Shown: positions 10,679-23,344 of the stretch, piece by piece
How positions within the stretch are numbered: position 1 is the stretch's first letter
How the letters are laid out: every line of letters begins with the position of its first letter
Origin: Homalodisca vitripennis
Taxonomy: Eukaryota; Arthropoda; Insecta; Hemiptera; Cicadellidae
Length of the DNA stretch: 64,000 nucleotides
Assembly: GCF_021130785.1 (NCBI RefSeq)
Contig: NC_060213.1
Location: forward strand, 131,206,001 to 131,270,000
Direction: 5' to 3'
The notes under the pieces: model-generated
The model's database searches: none
The model's input: only the letters and a program-made list of their open reading frames with translations
What the model was told of the DNA's origin: nothing
Program-made: the position numbers and the translations under genes

Positions 10679-12603
10679 ATGTCTTCAGATAAACAAACTG
10701 TTGATTTTATAGAAGACTACAGATACTATAGTGTATTGTGGGTGACATAAAGGACAAGTGTTTATACCAATAAAAACAAACGTAATGACGCTTACCGTGC
10801 ACTAGGTGAGAAGTACAAAATGAGTGAAAAAGGTGTTAAATCCAAAAATTAAAAACCTTCGTTCATATTTTTCAAAAGAACAACAGAAAGTGTCGCAAAG
10901 AAAAAGTGGTGCCAGTGCTGATGACGTGTATCAAAGTTCCTGGTTTGCCTACAAGCATTTGTTATTTCTCGGAGACTCAATCATTCCAAGAACGACGAAG
11001 GACTCCTTAGAGGATACGATCATCGAAGAAGTTGAAATTGGGGAAGACGATATACACGACAACATAGCAGTAAGTTTATTTCCTTTTTATTTAAATTTCA
11101 AATTGAAACAATGTGACAACAATCTTTGTTAGTAATAAAATAAAATATAGAGTACTTTATTGAATTGCACATAATACAGTGGGTGTACATAAAAGTATTT
11201 GGTAGTTTTGAAAATTCATATTTTATTCATTTTTTGGATGAATAATAATGTTTAATGATAAAAGATCAGTCATTACAGCCTTGATAACATTAATTTATAC
11301 AATTCTTTAAAAATTAGATAAAAACAACGTTTTATTACATTATTTAAAATGTGTATCGTGTCTTCTAATTTGAAATAGATCCAATACCAGTTAAGAAATA
11401 TTCCTTGAATTCTGATCGAACCTGTTTTGCTTTATTCGTCATGTTTCTGGGGGGTCTTTCTAAGCGCTGTTAATCCAGTATCCCCTGCAGTATGCCTCCT
11501 CCATGTGCCTGGAATGACCTCTCTTGTATTAACATCTTCACGGTCAAACGTCCCTGGTGGAGTGTAGTTTTTGTGAACAGTCTGGTTGTGAACGCAGGAA
11601 ATTATGAAGATAAACACATGCAAGGACAATATCTATAACGGTATTCTCAACTTTAACTTCGATGGGTTTTCGAAAAACCCTGAAGACAGAAGCATCACTC
11701 CAAATGCGTTCTCTACAACAACCCTTCCTCTGGAATGCCTCCAATTATACATTCGTTGTGGTGAACCACGATGTAAGTCTGTCACATAGGGTTTCATTAT
11801 GTTTTCCGTTAGTGAAAAAGCATCATCTGCTAATAATACATAAGGCACAGGAAGATTACGACCTTCCAAAGGTTCATCTTGGGGCAATCCCAGTTCCTTG
11901 GTTAGAATTTTTCTTGTGAAATGTAGTATTTTTAAAAACACCACCGTCAGAAATACGTCCTTGACAACCAACATCAACGTATATAAATTTATAGTGGGCA
12001 TCAACTATTGCCAACAAAAACTATACTGTGTGTACCTATTGTAGTTGTAATACTCAGCAACAGTATTTTCCGGACGTTGTATTTGGGACATGTTTGCCAT
12101 CCAAGGCCCCAATGCAATGTGGATAATTCCAAACTTCATTAAAATCATGGGAAACTAATTTTCCATTCGACCTCGTTCGCAGGGATCTGTAAAAGAAGAT
12201 CTAAGTAAATTTTCGAACGCTTCATAAAGGTGTAAACAAAAAACTATGTATGTTTTTTTCTTTCAGGATGAAGACCAACCACCAGAAAAAGAAGCACCTG
12301 AAACTCAAGATACAGCATCGTCTTTCTTGTCGACAGCAAAAATTTCTCCCAACACCACAGACCTGCAGAGGAATTAAAAGAAAAATAGATGATGATAGGA
12401 AAAAAGAAGAGGCTGCCTTCGGATTTCTTGAAGTAGCAGCTAAATCTTATCTGAAAAAGGATGACTGTTCTATATTTGGGGAGATGATAGCAGCCCAGCT
12501 AAGGAAGTTGACTCCGCGTAACCAGGCAATTGCCAGAAATAGAATACAAAATTTGATTTTCGATTTTGAAATGCAGGAAATGAATAATTCTTTACAAAAA
12601 TAA
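10679..12603 (+). pseudogene. MADF-BESS DNA-binding protein of the Harbinger element (two exons, frame-broken)
   Basis: Exon 1 (10679-11069) starts MSSDKQTVDFIEDYR and carries a MADF (Myb/SANT-like) domain. The middle reads NDAYRALGEKYKMSEKGVKS and later SSWFAYKHLLFL, the tryptophan/aromatic pattern of the fold. A one-base change near 10740 introduces a premature TAA. The donor GTAAGT at 11070 and an acceptor TTTCTTTCAG ending at 12266 define an intron of about 1.2 kb and join in phase. Exon 2 (12267-12603) begins DEDQPPEKEAPETQ, suffers a frame change near 12370, and ends in a BESS-like motif (SIFGEMIAAQLRKLTPRNQA). In Harbinger elements this partner protein is thought to bind DNA and help deliver the transposase; that role is inferred from the family. 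Two frame breaks make it a pseudogene. It runs antiparallel to the transposase, whose exon lies in its intron. Confidence 0.85.
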
Positions 12604-13195
12604 CACAGTAGCTCCTCAATATTACAGCCCCTCTGGCCCCTCTTCAGATTCTTCTTATGGTACCCACTACGAACCTACTATTAGTTCTCAACTACAAATT
12701 TCCACAGAGAAATCCCAGCATCCAAATAATGTGCTTGGGGAAGTACAACAGTTTTTGTGTTTTTAACCTTGATAATACTGAGAAATAAGTGTTATAGTAG
12801 GGTAATAATGTAAATAAAACATTTACCTTGACAAAATCTTGAAGTGCTTCAATTATTGCCTTTAAGAACCCCTGGCATCATCGACGAAATCAATGGCTTA
12901 GATACTTTGAACAGGTACATCAAAGATGCAAATGAGTCACCTGTTTGCTAAATATCTCAGACATATCGCTAGTCTGATCTCAGGAGGAACAGCTTCTCTG
13001 AAGGTAGTATTTTTCTTCTCTATTTTTTGCTCTGACTAATTCTAAAAGGTTATAAAAGTTTTCTCTACTCATTCTGGTAAAATTTTTGAATAGAAAACTT
13101 TCATTCAGTTCCAAATCGTTCAAAATACCGCTATTTCTCCTTTTCAAATAATCACACATCCACATAGACCTAACTTTCCTTTTACGTTTACGCAC
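11432..13195 (-). pseudogene. PIF/Harbinger DDE transposase (HARBI1-like), two exons, frame-broken
   Basis: The N-terminal part (13195 to about 12827) begins MRKRKRKVRSMWMCDYLKRR and includes NFTRMSRENFYNLLELV and, after a frame change, PPEIRLAICLRYLA and YLFKVSKPLISSMMPG, all typical of the region before the catalytic core. A donor (exon CAAG, intron GTAAAT, 12826-12821) and acceptor (TTTTACAG before 12186) give a 640-bp intron. The second exon has YPHCIGALDGKHV (first Asp, about 12100), VPYVLLADDAFSL (second Asp, about 11828) and GRVVVENAFG (Glu, about 11715), so all three catalytic residues are visible. It ends VIPGTWRRHTAGDTGL and a stop at 11432. Several small indels and stops (near 12970, 12055 and 11690) disrupt the frame, so the protein is not made as it stands. 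The family cuts and pastes DNA at TWA targets. Confidence 0.9.
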
Positions 13196-13428
13196 TTTTT
13201 GACAATAATAAACACGCTACACTAATACCAGCTAACACAGTGTCACTGTCCATTTTAACACTAAATAATTATTAAAGACACTGCGTCAAGCATACAAACT
13301 AACGCTAAAATGTAAACAGCAATGAAGCATGCGTCAAAAGAATGCTTGGAAACGCATGCGCTTGACGCAAGTCGGAGCAAAAATTGAAAAGAAAGTTGAA
13401 TCGAAAATCGCACAAGTGTAAACATAGC

Positions 13429-14300
13429 TATTGTGAGTGGCACACAGAAGTTTGCCTTAGATAAGAATACTTCTTGGTATCCAAAACCTTTCCAAATACC
13501 CGTCTTCCAAGTACCTGAATTATACGTCAACAAAGCAAGGTTCAATAATGCTGCAAGATGACCTCCATAGGACATACGGGGCATCAGAGTGCGGAATAAA
13601 GACTGTAAGCCCAAACCGGTCAGCGTTGGTCGCAGCAGCGAAACCTGAGTCAGTGCTGAGTCCAGGGTTCGGTGATGGTGACTGACTACCCAGCGTTCCG
13701 CCACATCCTGGCGCCGGAAGCTGATCTGTATTGATATCTAGTAACGTTACGTAGCACTCTTGCTGGGTATGTCATCTTGGAGACAGACAGACAACTACAA
13801 GTCAGACTACACATTGCTCTGACTAGTCTCGTGATCATGTTTTACATTTCTACCCAATACACACATGTTTAATGAAACTTCAGGGATGTTACAAAAATAG
13901 TTTCCGATGCGTAATTGTGCTTTACGAAAGGAGCGAAGCCGCTCCTAGATGCTTTCCGCCGCGTTGTAAACAACGGTTTTTACCATACGGGAAGCAAAAC
14001 TATCACTTACACGTTTTATTTAATTTATATTACAAAATAACTCAAGTTTACATATGAAAGACAGCTGTGTTTATGCATTAACTTATACTGAAAAAATGAG
14101 AATGTTTAAGGTCAGCGCTCTCAGAAAAAAATTTATTTGGGCACCAACAGAGTTTTCAGAAATCTGTTTTGAGGTGACTTACGACAATCACTTTATGGCC
14201 CAATTTCAGTATGAAAAACAGCTGATGTTTGTGCACTATGATAAAAACAAAATTTTTATTACGTAAATATGTCCATCCGTACGTGTAAACTAAAGCAACA
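13429..14300. other. Unassigned right flank of the Harbinger element
   Basis: Includes a minus-strand 147-residue frame (13704-13261) that crosses the transposon boundary, so part of it must be fortuitous. The portion outside the element (RTLMPRMSYGGHLAALLN) has no domain I can name; a decayed host or transposon exon is possible. Confidence 0.3.
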
Positions 14301-16778
14301 GTTGCGATGTAACCAATTCAACAACAATTGATTATCGGATGCAATTAATTGGCGGATTCCCAAACACAGTGGTTTTACCTATAAAAGACAAACACACGCA
14401 CAATTATTCAAATGAAAATGTCCAATAACAATACATATTTAGGGATTTATTTTTATCAAATGGGAAACACTACACCTATATAACAAATTAAATTACCGTT
14501 TGATACTGCAACATACTGATATTTAACGTTTGATAAAACACAGTTGAATCTGTAATACAGATTCTGCGAATATGAAAAAATTCTAGTATGCATCGCTTTA
14601 TTGACAGCATCACCAAGAATATTTTTAACATTTATATTTTCTAGCCTTTGAGATTTTAACAAAAAATCAATCATGATTTTTATTAAAAAACCGTTATTTT
14701 GGTAAATGCATGCTTTTGCTTTTTTATAACGATTGCCATTTTTTGTAGAGTGTGGGTTTATTTTAGCTTTAATGTGGAATTAACATTATTACGGTGAACA
14801 TTCTTGGGAGAAAATAATGGTTCTGTGCAAAGTGGAATTTTGGGTACCATCGTAGACATCCCAGATCTCTCTCTTGTATAGCAAAATCGATAAGCAGTTT
14901 TTTAACGAAGAAGATTTTTAAGTTATTTAGCAATATTGAGATAGTAGAAGTATAGACGAAATAGCATGGTAATTGAAAACAAATTTCGTAACTAAGAAGG
15001 TTTGGAGAACCACATAATCCAGCCCGAGTACCTCAAGTCCAGAGGTCGCTCAGCCAACTAATAGTTCACGACAGTCTTGCAGAACTTTAGTTATGAGCCC
15101 CTGAAGCAACCGAGATGTGACGACCGTTTATACGGTCACATTCCTTGGTAATTCAGAAGTGCTGTCAGCAAGCGGTTAAACTGATAAAAAACTTATCCTG
15201 TACTTACACTTTGGCTGATTGCAAATCGCACAAAATACAGATTCCAATCAAACACATTGTATATGTGTTGCTTAGTATTAACGATTTCCTTCATCAGTAA
15301 CAATAATTTTCATTGTGTCACAGTCCAGATAGCATCTGACTGGTATCGCATTCTGGGTCTGTCTTCAAGGCTGTAATGCCAAGAGAGATTTGTGATGAGT
15401 CATTCCGAAGAACCATTCATAACCTTGACTGACACAGATCGTAGTTTCCGGTAAGTGTCTGAACAATTGCTTAAGGGAACCATGGAAATCAATTTACCAT
15501 AAGGAATTTTGCGCTGCTTATGAAGTAACAGGATAATTAGGAAGCAACCTGTGTAGCTCTCATGTTGCAGCCGTAACAGCCACTTAACACTATCTCCGCC
15601 ATGCCACCATGGAAGAAGAAAGGCAAGCTCTGTTGCAGCATCTTCCAGTCAAAGCGGGCAGAATAGAGCTTGAAAACCATTTTACTTCCAACCCAAAACT
15701 CATCGCCCAGATTAAACTAGAAATACCAAGCAACCGTTAAACTCAATATCTATTGAGTGGTTAATGATGGGCTACTTCTGGGAAAATTAAGTTCGATCAC
15801 CGATTTTTTGTAGGAATAAATGATTTTATCTAACATGGTTGTTTTGCAATTTTGCTTCCACCTTGGAATAATTTTACTGTCTTTGTTACAGTCTTACAAG
15901 GGCAGTGCCTTGATAAACATTCAAGTGTCAAATCCACTCATTAGATGTTGAGTGATGACAAACCTCATTGTGGACATCCCTATTCGGAAGAATGACTGTC
16001 GTGACAATTTAAATTGAAAATCAGCGATAATCCTTAAAAATCTTTTAAAACACTTGAAAAAACTCGAAAAATTACAGAAATTGCTGTGACATTAGAGATT
16101 AAGAAAAATCTATATAAGATTTTTGTTCCAAATTCGTCACCAATGGACTTTTCGAGTTACCGCCTCATTGCGTAGGTTTCGACCACCACTTCTCTTACAC
16201 AAGTGATCTGATTCCGCTCGCTTTAATCGAAGTACGGTATGATAAGGATGACTAGTCGAACTGGTAGAGGTTACGATCTTGTAATTCCACCATGGCAAAA
16301 GGGGAAGAGCAAACGACTCCAGTTTCCAAACGGTATCAGGCATAACCTTCCCGGGCTAACATTCCCGATTGCACGGTTGACCGCCCTCCCATTGCAAGGC
16401 ACCCTGCCTGAGCAGCAGATGATTACAGACCCTCAGTCAGAGTCAATATTTACCCGGGAAGTCAGTGAGACTCGTGACGTAACCGGAGTGTAGTGTGTAA
16501 CACTCGATTATAGGGCGTAATGTCAAGCGTATCCAGGTCAGGAGAGGCGAGGTCGGCCATCTTGATTGTATCATCTGTGACCTCACGGAGGAGGCAATAA
16601 TAATTATCTTACGGCACACAACTCTCCATTGTAAAGATTAACTATTGCGTCCCGGCCGCCCCTCGATATTCAGCAATACGCAGGTTCTAAACACTGATGT
16701 ACCGGGGTAAGAATAGTACTTGTGTGCAAATTAACATCATTTGTCTGGTATGATGAAGGAATCTTAAGTAGTAATCGT
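14301..16778. other. Unassigned stretch
   Basis: AT-rich, only short unrecognised frames. A GC-richer patch at about 16230-16500 has an 84-residue frame without recognisable motifs. No RNA genes or element termini identified. Confidence 0.4.
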
Positions 16779-17390
16779 GAAAGCGAAATCACAGTTTAGC
16801 ATCTTCGTCCACGAATTAGAAAAAGGTTAACTAATAAAGCAACAACCTGAGTATCATGGTACAAACAATTTAATTTATTCAAGCAAGGTTTCAAACCTGG
16901 ATATTGACTATTTATTAAGGAAGAAAAACTAGCTCAAAAATAAAAAAAATATTAAAAATATTAACTGTATAGATAAGCACGTCCTCAAGCATCATCAAGA
17001 TAGAAAGCGAAATCACAGTTTAGCATCTTCGTTCACGAATTAGAAAAAGGTTAACTAATAAACCAGCAACCTGAGTCTCATGGTACAAACAATTTAATTT
17101 ATTCAAGAAGGATTCAAACCTGGATATTGACTATTTATTAAGGAAGAAAAACTAGCTCAAAAATAAAAAAAATATTAAAAATATTAACTGTATAGATAAG
17201 CACGTCCTCAAGCATCATCAAGATAGAAAGCGAAATCACAGTTTAGCATCTTCGTTCACGAATTAGAAAAAGGTTAACTAATAAAGCAGCAACCTGAGTC
17301 TCATGGTACAAACAATTTAATTTATTCAAGCAGAAATCAAACCCGGATATTGACTATTATTAAAGAAGCTGAATCAAAACTAGCTAAAAA
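16779..17390. repeat. 224-bp tandem repeat, 2.7 copies
   Basis: GAAAGCGAAATCACAGTTTA recurs at 16779, 17003 and 17226 (periods 224 and 223). The third copy breaks off after the GGATATTGACTAT block near 17355. Units are almost identical, pointing to recent duplication. Non-coding. Confidence 0.95.
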
Positions 17391-18449
17391 AATTAGTTAT
17401 AATTGCTGAGTATATGTAACGCGATAACTAATAAAAGTAGTTACTAACTATGCCTGGGTAGACAGTGTAACAATTTTCAGGACAGTCAGGATTCATGCAA
17501 ATGGTGCGATAAAGATACATGCAAGTTTTAAGTACAGCAATTGGTGCTCAGTATCGCAAAAACTTCAGACGCGTTGGACTGTTCGGTGACGAACGTAATT
17601 GTACATGCTCGCTGCCTACAGAATATTGAACATATGTAACCGTGAAAGGGATCGCAGTATTAATATTCTAGTCGATATTGTAAATTGCTTTAAAGAATGT
17701 ACATTTTAACGATTGTGACTACATCTCTCCACATTGAGCTACCTCAGTCATCTATGCATCTTTCGACCTAAATCTTTTTTAAATTCCACATTTACTTTCG
17801 ACTTCATTGAGAATTATTTACGACATAACACCTTAAATGATAGTAAAAAATTTGATGTTCACCTTTGTTTGAAGAAAAATAGAAAACATTTTGTTTGAAC
17901 ATAAAACTATTGTTTTATACTGAAAACGATATGTATAATAAAATTTTCCAAGTTTTACTTTGAGCTGGAAATGAACTTTTAAAGAGTTATTTATTCTGAA
18001 AGTAATTTCAGTGAGTGTTGATGACTAGTGGTATTTTTTAAGAAAACCCATTTTAGAAAGGACAATTGCCATTTTAATCAGTTAATATTGTTGTTAATAT
18101 CGGATCGCATTTCACTCTCTTCAGCCGGCATTATATAACAGAAAACGAATACTCTATCTATTACTTATCAATAGAGTAAATAATACACTTACCAACCAAT
18201 CTTCTCCTCCCCCTGGCTCATCTCCCTGGTTTTAGTTATTTTAACATTATGTATTTCTATATATTCAGTGTTGCAATTTTGCTGGTGCGGATGTAACGTG
18301 GTAATTGTGCTTTTAAGTTCTGTTCAGTGTCAACGCCTGGGTTTTTTATAACTTTATGCTGTTGTCGATTATGCTTTTTTTAGTTGTAGTAAGTAGTCTA
18401 TCACCGCACGTTTTAGGTTTTACGTACATGTTTACATATTAAGTTTACA
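17391..18449. other. Unassigned stretch
   Basis: AT-rich, no frame above 60 codons and no recognised repeat. Confidence 0.45.
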
Positions 18450-18600
18450 CTTGAGGAAGGGGGTAGATTTCAACTATTGAAACGTAGTGTTATAAATTTT
18501 GTAACACATAACGAAGGAAATTTCCGAAATCCAATTATCCATTCAAACCATCCATCGTCAATTACAAACGTTAAACAGAGGATTATGACGTTTTTTATCA
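18450..18600 (+). repeat. Dispersed repeat R2, copy at 18.5 kb
   Basis: Motif order GAGGAAGGGGGTAGATTTCA, GAAACGTAGTGTTAT, TTTCCGAAATCCAATTATCC. The same order occurs at 42.9 kb (plus) and 42.7 kb (minus) and in part at 23.4 kb. An unclassified dispersed element, possibly a retroelement 3' end. Confidence 0.6.
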
Positions 18601-19248
18601 TGAACGTGTAGCTTAGGTAAGTACAGTGGTCATTCACGCGTAGAAAAGTGGGTCAATAAGGTATGCACATAGATCTGGTGGTTGCTAGGAATGGGGCGGT
18701 TGCTAAATCTATAGGGTAGGGTACGATAAGCGGACCCGGTTTTTTATATCGAAGAATGTAGTCATCGATACCTAATACTCGCATCTCAAATCTTAGACTA
18801 TCAATAGATATAACAGTACATATAATCCACAGTAACAATCATATGTCTTAAATTAAAATACGAATTTAATATGTACAGCGATCAAAAATATTATTATAAC
18901 CAAAATTAGGAAAACTGAAGACGACCATATTTGCTCCTCTCACAGTTACAGTTGTTTCTTTCCCACAAATTTCACATTATGGGTTTTTCGGTACGAGTGC
19001 AACATGTTGAAGCCATGAAAAACACGTCTTATCATCTTTCAAAGCAATGTCGTGTATTTTTCTAAAATTGGCTACCATTTTTAATAATCAAAACTACTCA
19101 CGTAAAATTCAAATATAACCCTACGTTTATTATTTTAAATTGTTTACAGCTGTTGATTGTTAATAGTTCAAAATAATTAATCAGTATCGATTGATTACAT
19201 CGATGATTATGATTAAGTAATATCGATTGCCAATTTCGATATAAAAAC
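18601..19248. other. Unassigned stretch
   Basis: AT-rich with only short unrecognised frames. Confidence 0.4.
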
Positions 19249-19482
19249 CGGGGTGGCCCATAAGTCAGTTGTCAGAAATGAAAATACATAGTTACCAGAA
19301 AAGTACAAATACTTTATTTGTACAAAGTACTGTATTATTAATGTAATTATTATTATTTATTTTTAATTATTAATTTAAAGAGTATCTAACCCACAATAGG
19401 TGCTCAAAGTGGCTTCCAAGTTGTTCTATACAAACATCGTCTTATAAAATTGCAAGTGACAACTGACTTATGGGCCACCCTG
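19249..19482. mobile_element. 234-bp TIR element (mariner-like MITE)
   Basis: Inverted termini of about 24 bp share GGGTGGCCCATAAGTCAGTT at the left and its inverse at the right (TGACAACTGACTTATGGGCC). The right end adjoins TATA; no exact target duplication is visible at the left. The right half could hold a relic of a transposase C-terminus, but that is weak. Probably a short internal-deletion derivative of a Tc1/mariner-type element. Confidence 0.75.
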
Positions 19483-20990
19483 TATATTCCATTACCTGAT
19501 TTTTTATCATACGCTAAAAAAGTCCGGTTATCAACATAAAACAATATCGAAACACAGTTTAAAGGCTGTTCCGTAAGAACTGAAGACAAGTACACACTCT
19601 TGAATGATCTTGAAATGAATTAAATATAAACAAAATTCACTTTCTAAACCTGTACAATAATAACGGACACGTATACAGAAAAAGAATAGAAAGTGTTAAT
19701 TGGACAATGTACTTGACTAAGCGACCTGGCTGGAAACTCCGGTCAGAGCTCCACTGAAAGGGTCAGCTTGATTAGTCCAGTACATCAGAGTTAGAGACTT
19801 TATTGTTTGGTTTCCTCCCAAACGCTCAACCACACGACTCTCCTCCCGCCGCCGACTTTCCATTTATATTGAGTTGACTTTTGCCGGCCCCCGAGTCCTG
19901 CAGGACCAATATGAGTGGGACGTTTCCTTTTGATCCTGCCTGAAAACTGTCCAAAAAGGAAATTAATATTGTATCTTTATTGGTGCGTTTTAGGTTACAC
20001 AAACTTTCTGCATACACAAACCTTTTGGGTGAAGATGTGGCTTAAGGTACAACATGTTCAGCCTTCCTCTCATAACGTAACACTAATGAAAGTTTTCAAA
20101 ATATTTTTTTAATATATCAAATCACCATTTGTTTTTGTATATCCGGGAACACCTTGCAGTTCGAACACCGGTTTCCAGGAATTGACAATTCCCCCGCTCT
20201 AAAAATTAGTCACGGTTGGATCCCTTTAGACAAGGGAATTAGAAATTAGTGACAGTGACCCTAACCTTGCACGGTCGCTGACCGCTAACCGAAGTTCCTG
20301 CCTATGATGTGTTGCCGGAACATTCAGGGACTAAACCTGATCCTCGTGGCAGTCCACATATATCCTGTTGGTTCAGTATTGCAGTAATAGAATTGTTTTT
20401 CAGAGATATTTGAGACAGTACAGTTCCCGGTACTATATTACATGAAACTCTTAGCCTTGGACTAGGGAATCATACAGGTAATGGAGACAGAGTAATCTTC
20501 TATGGTCGGTAATATTTTGAATTCGGAAACTTCAGTGAAAGTTTGATGTTTATTTTTCTATTTTAGCTTATAGTCATGTTGCGGAAAAGAAGGAGGATCG
20601 AAGATTATTTACACTTTGCTTAATATACGAAAGAGGCTACATATTAAACGATATCAATCTTATCTTAAAACGATCATTTAATGTTCATAAACATGTTGAA
20701 GTTTGTTAATTTACCCTCTTCGGTAAGTCGTGGGGAAAGGTATTGAAGTACAGCCTAAAAATTTGCTATCTAATGACAATATAATGAAACGCAAATGCAT
20801 TTAAAAAAATTTAAATTTGAAAAGTATTTTTTTACTTCTTTGGCTTGTGGCTCTAGAATGACCACCAACTTTTATAAGCACTGCAATTGTATAGTAATAA
20901 TTGCATTTAATAAGATAATTTATGAATGAAGAATCTTGTAGCATTGGAAAAAGTCGTAAATTAACAAACATTTTTCCAATATTAATTTTA
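19483..20990. other. Unassigned stretch
   Basis: Includes a GC-richer patch (20150-20400) containing GCTGACCGCTAACCGAAGTT, which looks like degraded retroelement sequence, but I cannot assign a family. No gene supported. Confidence 0.35.
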
Positions 20991-21495
20991 TTCTTGCGAG
21001 ATCGTTCAGAATAAATGATTCCATCATCATGAATTTTGGAATTTTGAATAAGTCTGGCTTCATTATTAATAAGTTTTTCTTGATTTTTTTAACATACCAT
21101 GTTTACCAAGCATTTAAGTGTGTTCTCTTAGTAACTTCTTTCAATTATCGTAAATTTTTATTAGAAATATAGTGTGTCCATATTCAATACATTGAATCGT
21201 AATAGCAGATTTTTCAATTCTTCCATATTCTATATGTACAAAGACGTGTTCTTTGAATCGTGTCTTGATGATCCTCTTTGTTTGGCCAATGTACAAATAT
21301 CACAGTTGTTGCATTTAATTTCATAAATTCCTGATTTATTTTTAAATGCGTTTTTGTCTTTGGGATTCCTAATATTTGTGATAATGTGTTGTTTGTTTTG
21401 TAAGAGATAGATTTGTTTGTATTTTGTTTCCATAACATAAAAAGATCATTTATGTTATAGAACAGCACAAATTGGTTAAGTTTCATTGACCTCAA
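20991..21495 (-). pseudogene. Penelope-like retroelement C-terminus (GIY-YIG endonuclease), broken
   Basis: On the minus strand the linker LSQILGIPKTK is followed by SGIYEIKCNNCD. After a one-base frame change it continues YIGQTKRIIKTRFKEH. These are the GIY and YIG strands, the catalytic Arg and the downstream Glu-His pair of the GIY-YIG nuclease that sits C-terminal to the reverse transcriptase in Penelope-like elements. The linker pattern (L..ILG.PK, then SGIY) is also typical of that family. The frame remains traceable, with stops, to about 20991 (EKLINNEARLIQNS). The reverse transcriptase that should lie at higher coordinates was not recognisable, so this is a truncated relic. Confidence 0.78.
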
Positions 21496-23344
21496 ACATT
21501 GTTCAAACTACAAATAATACATTTTTTTTATATGAGGTATGAAGCCAACACTCATGGTCGTATTGCGTTATTTACTCACTATGGACATTAAATATTCCTG
21601 AAAACTCTCTTCCTGATATCTTTCTCTTACTTTTAGCCCTTACTTGCTTCGACGCCACAAATCTTCAGATGTTAAAAAATGTTTTATTCAAAGATCAAAA
21701 TGAGAAACAGTCTCATGAAATATTCTGATGTGGTCGACCAGGCATCGAACTTGAAGGGTTATAATAACATTTTGTGCTGAGTAGGACAATTCGTCATCAG
21801 ACTAAAGTAATAGCGTACCATTCCATACAAATTCAAATTGACATTTTTTCACAAAATTTAAACAGTTTACATAGACCACTCTGGCCCAGTATAGGATTCC
21901 AGATCGGCTCACCTTTTCAGTTGTGACATGGGAACTCCACCAGCGAAGAAAAGTCAATTAAATCAACTTTTTAGTCAAGCCTTTAGCATCTAAGACTGAG
22001 CTCTAAGGTTGTTGACAAATATCACACCTACTTGTGACAGCGTACCTATTTGTGCATGCAAACTCATGAATTTAGTATTTGAAGGACCTCTTCGTGATGT
22101 TATCCCGTAGGCATGATGGGGATAAATGAGACCATAATACGTTTGAGGATTTACTTCAAACATGATTGAATAATCCCGTTATCATGAACATTCCACACTC
22201 CAAACACTTTAGCATGAATTCTGTCCACGTCATTGTTCCAAGTCTAACCTTAGTCTGAGCGTATTCCAAGGAACTTGACTGAGTCGGTTCTCTTGAGTAC
22301 AATTTCGATCTTGACTACTCCTATCGCCAAACGATTTCATAGCAAAATTTAGAAATTATCACTGATTTGGATATTTTTTCCATTTGCAATTGTTATTGTT
22401 GCTGTCGTTGTTGTAATGTAAAAGTTTTGTTGTAATTGTTCGTTGCACATTCATCGAAATTGGAATATTCAACCGATGGCCTACTCTGAGACGCAACAGC
22501 CCATAGAACTATTATCTGAATCGATGGGAAGATCTTACAGATAATGGTTTGCTTTGTAGGCAGTTATTAAGCTATAACCATAACGTGTCGAAACCATTTG
22601 AAACTTTCGCAACGTCGCCGATTTGACTTCTGATAAAAGCCGAATCTCATCATGATTTGTGCTGCTTCAGAGTTACTGAGCGCTCATTGATTTGTTTTTC
22701 CTTAATGCGTTTCCCATTCCAATTAATCTACACAAAAACGATACAACAAAATAGCAAAATCTGTTATAACCATAGTTTTTTTTATGTAGCACATTTATGA
22801 GCCTATATAAAATCTCCTGGAAACGTATTCTAGGTGTTACAATAAGATTTTTGGTTGTGAACGTGAATTTGAAAATCCTTTCTTTTGGAACTTGCATGGT
22901 CATAAAATTATCTCACAGTTAAAGTTAATTTTTTTGGCTGCAATCAAAACCAATTGGAACGAAATTTGATACCCACTGGGGTTTATGTGTATACAGTAAT
23001 AGGTTTTAGCCACTAAGTTCTGCAATTTTCCTCTGAAGAATTCCTAAGAGAATTTGGGTTTAATCAAGGACGAGGATGGAGAATGTTATAGCTGCATAGT
23101 TATAAACCTGCTATATACTGATTTATAACATATTTATAACAAAATCCCTTTATTCAGATTAGCCACAAGATATCCGGTTTTCAAGGAAAATTACATTAAG
23201 TCCTTAAAAATACTTCCTGTCAGAACACAGAATATATAGTTCACAGAAGTACGATTGTAACTTTAAAAGTACTGTGAATAAATTAAGTGACAAACAAGGA
23301 ATTTTTTATTTCTTTCGTAAAAAAAAGGTATGATACAAATTTGC
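21496..23344. other. Unassigned stretch
   Basis: Upstream side of the Penelope relic. No reverse transcriptase motif was found by eye. AT-rich, short frames only. Confidence 0.4.

Larger units (their letters stand above)
10441..13428. mobile_element. PIF/Harbinger DNA transposon, decayed, near full length
   Basis: Two inverted termini of about 25 bp, starting GCTATGTTTACACTTGTGCG at 10441 and its exact inverse ending at 13428, bound a 2,988-bp element. Both ends adjoin TA; the left flank reads TTA and the right TAT, so the 3-bp TWA duplication expected of this superfamily is not exact. Multiple GCATGCG-type subterminal motifs lie inside both ends. Inside are a minus-strand DDE transposase of the HARBI1/DDE_Tnp_4 family and a plus-strand MADF-BESS protein, the usual two-gene content of Harbinger elements in insects. 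Both genes carry frame breaks, so this copy is not autonomous now. Confidence 0.93.

Noticed and set aside
13261..13704. 147-residue minus-strand frame
   Set aside because: It runs across the end of the Harbinger element, so it cannot be one conserved protein.
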